DNA from: Otis tarda
Taxonomy: Eukaryota > Chordata > Aves > Otidiformes > Otididae
Direction of reading: 5' to 3'
Length of the DNA: 64,000 bases
Assembly: GCA_026413225.1 (NCBI GenBank)
Contig: CM048557.1
Coordinates: forward strand, 58,766,987-58,830,986
The position numbers and the translations under genes were made by a program. How positions within the stretch are numbered: position 1 is the stretch's first letter; every line of letters begins with the position of its first letter. Below the pieces are notes generated by a model. That model was not told the origin of the DNA. It was given only the letters and a program-made list of their open reading frames with translations, and did not search any database. Shown here piece by piece: positions 59,245 through 64,000 of the stretch.

Positions 59245-62200
59245 ACTAGGGAATATGTAGTTTCTTGCACAAGCCACTCTTTTTAGGGGTTTGACAAGTC
59301 ACACTGACTAATATATTGCATGCAAAAACCTCTATCCTGATGCCAAGTATTTCAAACTCTATTTAAAACTTTACCACTGTAAAAACTGTTATGTTCTAGC
59401 AGGAAAATCCAGGAAGTAGTACCCTGCAATATTATCATTCCAAGGGAGAAGCCAAGTAATTTCAAATGACCTTTCAAAATCTTATGTGTGACCACAGGAC
59501 AAGGTCAGAAAAGGCCAATGACATTTCTCTGTCAGAAGGTAAGAAAACCCCAACACAGCTGGGGTTGTCACAGTCTGACAAAAGCCAATACACAGCAGTG
59601 GCATTCATGCTACACAGAAATTGATTCAACATACTGTTACAGCAGGAACTCACTGGTGTCCAGAACATCTTGAGTACAAAACCTAATATCTAAGAAGCAG
59701 ATATGTTTCAGAAGCTTTCATTCTGAAGCTGCCTGGGGATGTTTATAATTGATGAATCTGGTGAATTTATTGAACACATCAGACACTTAATAAGTAAGGA
59801 ATCACTGAATACTTGGAGTATCACATTAGAAAAGTGAATATTTATTGTCTGGATCAAACTATAATCAGTTTTCTGCACAAGTGCATAGAAAGCACTTGTG
59901 GATTGTGAGCCCCACCAAAGAGCCCATTACAGACCCATTGACAAAGGCTTTCTTCATGCCATGTGCGATACATCTACTACAAAGAATCCAACTCCCGTCT
60001 CAGACCTTATGTGCCTTTAAGCAAAAACAAGAAAAAAGAAAGGAAGATTACTCCAAAAGAATTTACAAGAACGAGAAGATATGCTAAAGGCAGCACTGCT
60101 GCTGGCTATGGCAGGAAATATCCTCAGAAGAAGTAAGCGTGGTGACTCCACTCCACTCAACTGATGAAAGCAGCAAGCCTAGCAAAGGACTGCATAGACA
60201 TAATAGCATACTGTTACACTCTAGGACAAAAATCAAGTAAAGCTAAAATCTTTAACAATTGAGAGACATTATCATCTCCACAAAAGATCCACTGGAATAG
60301 CTAAGCTCATCTGAAAAGGCATAATTCAGAAAAGTACTTAAGCTTCTGAAGGCTCACAAACTTAAATGGTATCCAGGCAATTGGTGAATGCTGTCTTGGT
60401 CAGAAAGATTCTCCTGAGTTATTTCCCCTCAGAAGCATTTCACAAAAGCATCTGAAGACAGCCTGGAGGAATGTGAGCTACCTGCAAGGATAACTCATAA
60501 AAACAATAGCCAAGGTACTGGAAGAAGCTCAGTTGTCTTGCTAAAATGTTTAATGCAAGTTTCTGCAAAACATCTTTCTGGTTTAGAACATTTCTACATA
60601 CAGATCCTGTTTTTCAGAGATCCCACTCCTGCATTCCTTGCAAACCCAAAACACCCGCTGACATCATTAGGCAATGCATTGGCATGGGAAACGCAGGACT
60701 AAGCCAATGGAGGTTGTGGGTAGCCAAAACTGTGCTGGAGACAGTTCGTCCTGGTTCCGTCAAACTAACTTTCGAAATCACAGCTGGTTCATAAATTGTG
60801 AACCTCCTAGTGTCCTAGCAGACCCCACTCTCCATTACTGCTGGCAGCTCTTCAGAAAGCTGATCCACCAACCCTCAGCGTAGATGGCCATGCTTCTTCC
60901 CTCCTCAAGCCTCACAAGCTAGGACCCAGAAATCCCTTCTCCTACGCTTAGGGAAGCAGCTATCCTCGCTTCCTGGCCCAGCCCCACTCTCATGCTCCCC
61001 GGCCCCACTCCCGGAACCAATTCATATGCAATGGGCTACACATCCTGCTGGTGGAGAAGGGCTAGGAGGGACTGTCTTGAAAAGATTTTAAATCTTATTA
61101 ATGAATACAATACGAACTTCAAAGTCCTACTGGGGAGCCGAATTTATGTAATGGCAAGAAAGAAAAACAAATGTATCTTGAATCCTGACACTACTAAAGG
61201 CAGCAGAAGGAAACACCCAGGGAGCCAGGATTCAATCAACGATTGATTTGAGTACCCATTCTTGTAATGGATGGAAGGAATCTGCTTGAGAGAAACATAG
61301 GAAAGGAAACTACAGATGGAAGGAAAACAGACATCACAAAGGCAAAGGGCAAGGGTTGAAAAAAAGCCAGAGTGAATTATAATGAAAGCAGCTAAAACAA
61401 ACTTGAACCCATGTTAGTTAAAATGGGAAAAAAGCTTTGTTAGTATTAGCTAAACAGGCCTCCTGTAAAGAGTCAATGAGCCCTTCATTTTCTGTTATTT
61501 GTACTTTGTTTAAAGAACCTTTTTCATCCTTTTAACATCCCACATGTACGACCACCATATAACGCAATGTATATGAAGTGCAGGGAAGTTGCAGATTCAG
61601 GACTAACTGTTCTCAATCTGGCAAAAGAATTTTGACCATTAGCTTGCAGGGGAGGGAGCAAATCCAGCCCAGTGTTTTCTTCACATAATCAGAGTCAGTT
61701 GCCCCTGTGCAGCTGACAAAATCTTGGGAAGGTCTGGTCTCTGGTCCTAAACATGTTATGATCTTCCACATTTCTGACAAAATCCAATTCTTGGATTTAA
61801 CAGGTTTCATCTAGCTATTTACTGCTGAAGGTTGTGAATGTGTGACCCCTTGGATGAACCCTGAGGAAAATGGAGAATCTCAAACACAAAACTCTGTTCA
61901 GAAAATCCTTTCATATGAGGGGAACCACTGTAAAGCAAAAATCTTTTTCCTTTTCTATATTAGACCTGGCAGTTCAAGATTAGTTTTTCAACTATAGCAC
62001 ACTCCTATCCAGTGAAGCGGACAGATAGAACCATGATTATTATTTTCTGTACTTTTCAGGCAATGCTATTATACAGGGAGAAAGGAGAAGATAGGACAGT
62101 ATCAGTACGACTAGTATCTTTAGTCAGTTACAGGTCTGAGTTTTCTCTGTGCAAAACTGCCACTGGAATTCAAGGACCAATTCTTGGTAATACTTTTCAT

Positions 62201-63319
62201 TTTCCCAGACAGCATATCACTGGCACAAACCCTTCATCAGTCTTTCTGTCAGTCTCCTTGGATATCAGATGATATTGAAAGATTGAACCCTCTAGACTAT
62301 GGACATCATCCACTGGGAGAAATCCTATTTCATAGATTTCCTCCTACCTGACTATCTGCAATTAAGTATCTGCTGCTACTCATTCTCTCCTCTACCTCCT
62401 TAAAAATATTAGTTTTCCTACTTCAGTAGAGACAGTGTACAGATATTCCAAAGAAAGAAGCCAAGAGCTCTAAACACTCTCCAAATTTCTCCATTGTACT
62501 GTCTGGCACATAAGGAAAACAACTTTTGGTACTATGAGTGTTTTTCATTATGATGGGAGAAAAGATCTGAAACTACGTTTCCCATCAGGCATCAAAACTT
62601 TACTTTGATGGTTCTGAAGACTGTATCATTAGCTAGCCACTACATTACTCTACTCATGTCATAATAATCATTATTACAAGTGGATCAAAAATTAATCACC
62701 TGAAAACTAACTAAATATAAAATCTCCACACAAAAAAAAACCAAACCAAAATCAGCAGAAGTATTATCATACTTCAGCAGCCTTGTTTTCTATGAATATA
62801 TTTTATGCTTGATTTCCCATTTCCAGAAGAATATTTTTTTTCTTCATTGTTATATTCACTTGCAACTGAGGAATGTTAAATAGTTCTTCAGGCCTCCTTG
62901 AAGTCTACAATGAATCGTGCAGCCAGACCAGACTGTTTCAAGCTTAGCTTTTAACTTTACATTTGGCTTTGGGAAAAAAAAAAACACACCAGTATTTTCT
63001 TCAATTTTTTGATTAATTTCACTGAATTTCCAGGAACATGTAAGCCACATATCAAAACTTTGTAATTTAAAGTCCCATTTTGGGATCTGGAAGAGTCTTC
63101 AGTTAATATTCACTGCAATTACAATACTTTATCATGCAGTGGAATCCATGTTCAATGGCATCAGAATGTGGTTTTAGTTTAAGAGAACTTCTACAAAGAT
63201 TAAGGCAAAATGTTCATGAAGTATTTGATAGCCAGAGGAAAATGGTTTTTTGGATGAAGCAATAAATACAAAAATTCCCAACCTCATTTGACAGCAGATT
63301 GAATTCACCTTTTGCATTC
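59245..63319. other. Gene-free DNA
   Basis: Mostly unique AT-rich DNA. 60640-61030 is somewhat GC-richer with short frames lacking any recognisable domain. An A run lies near 62971-62982. No RNA gene or clear mobile element is seen. Confidence 0.55.
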
Positions 63320-63460
63320 TTGACCAAATCTGCAATTTGGTCAAGCAATTCCATTGATGTCAATGGAATGGAACTGCTGTAGAAACACTTGGGCCAGTCC
63401 TACCCCTTTTGAAATCAGTGGCAAAACTCCCACTGACTTCAGATCCCATACGTGTAGCTT
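63320..63460. repeat. Two adjacent perfect hairpins and old amniote repeat remnant
   Basis: Hairpin 1 is TTGACCAAAT (63320-63329), loop CTGCA, ATTTGGTCAA (63335-63344). Hairpin 2 is ATTCCATTGA (63348-63357), loop TG, TCAATGGAAT (63360-63369). The following segment, with TTGAAATCAGTGGCAAAACT and CCCACTGACTTCAGATCC, resembles a dispersed old amniote repeat. Its family is not identified. Confidence 0.6.
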
Positions 63461-64000
63461 ACAGGCACAGCCCTGCTCCTGGTTGCCCTACTAACCTTTG
63501 TGACTTAACACATGCTACGCTTCCCGTTTGCAGCCTCTGAAGTAAGCCCTGTGTGCTGTTGAAGGTTCCTGGCCTAAGGTATCATTTTCTTTGTTTACTG
63601 TCTGGCTGCATAGATGTCTGGCACAGATTTCAAAGTACAGTAGCTCCAAAATATGCTTGGTGCATATGTGCATACACCCTGTAGTGGATTGCATCACACA
63701 TCCTGTATCAGAAACTAAAATCACGTAGCTAGTGCTCTCTGTGTTATTCGTGGTTTGCATGAAGCAGGTAATAAAATGCAGCCATATCAGTGGCATGGCT
63801 TAGTAGTTTAACATCATTGACTAAAGTGGATTTATTCCAGAATGACATCAAGTAAATGAGTTCAGGATATTTTTCTTTATGTGTGCAAGAAAGGAACACA
63901 CAAAATGCTCTGAGAGATCAGCACGGTTCACCTAATCCAGTTTCCATCTGTGCCAACATTCACAGCACATACAAGAAATTCTATACTGTACAGTTCCTGA
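63461..64000. other. Gene-free DNA
   Basis: Unique sequence to the end of the window. The short open frame at 63515-63796 on the minus strand (93 codons) has no domain that I recognise. Confidence 0.6.

Noticed and set aside
1-64000. CRISPR arrays, operons, bacterial-type systems
   Set aside because: No regularly spaced repeats, and the base composition, CR1 LINEs and LTR are those of a vertebrate genome.

Overview
The window looks like non-coding DNA (intergenic or intronic) from a bird. It is AT-rich and has no long reading frame except those of mobile elements. The recognisable repeats are CR1 LINEs with the 3' octamer tail ATTCTRTG, plus one ERVL-like solo LTR of a type common in birds. 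No primate or rodent type SINE or L1 is visible. A turtle or crocodilian source is less likely, because the young, short-tailed CR1 copies are avian in character. I could not support any host protein exon, tRNA, rRNA or known ncRNA.

Layout: 1-3009 is unique AT-rich DNA. About 3010-4010 is a very degraded ancient CR1 (minus strand). 4571-8062 is the main feature: a 5'-truncated but almost intact CR1 on the minus strand. It has the esterase end of ORF1 and an endonuclease-reverse transcriptase ORF2 broken by a single TGA. 9561-12595 is a nested repeat cluster: a plus-strand CR1 is split by a minus-strand CR1, which is itself split by a 1.1 kb solo LTR. 21646-22150 is another minus-strand CR1 tail. 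58553-59244 is an ancient CR1 interrupted by a younger CR1 tail. The rest is mostly unique DNA with homopolymer tracts, a few microsatellites, several perfect short hairpins, local tandem duplications, faint remains of older amniote repeats and one weak LTR candidate at 25884-26388.

The only genes are those of the CR1 LINE. ORF1 encodes an SGNH-type esterase domain. ORF2 encodes the APE-type endonuclease and reverse transcriptase that act together in target-primed reverse transcription at the 3' octamer tail. The copy at 4571-8062 carries a nonsense codon, a changed GDFN motif and a changed esterase His position, so it is probably not autonomous. I found no new biological system. The most informative structures are the near-intact CR1 and the three-level nest, which orders the insertions in time.
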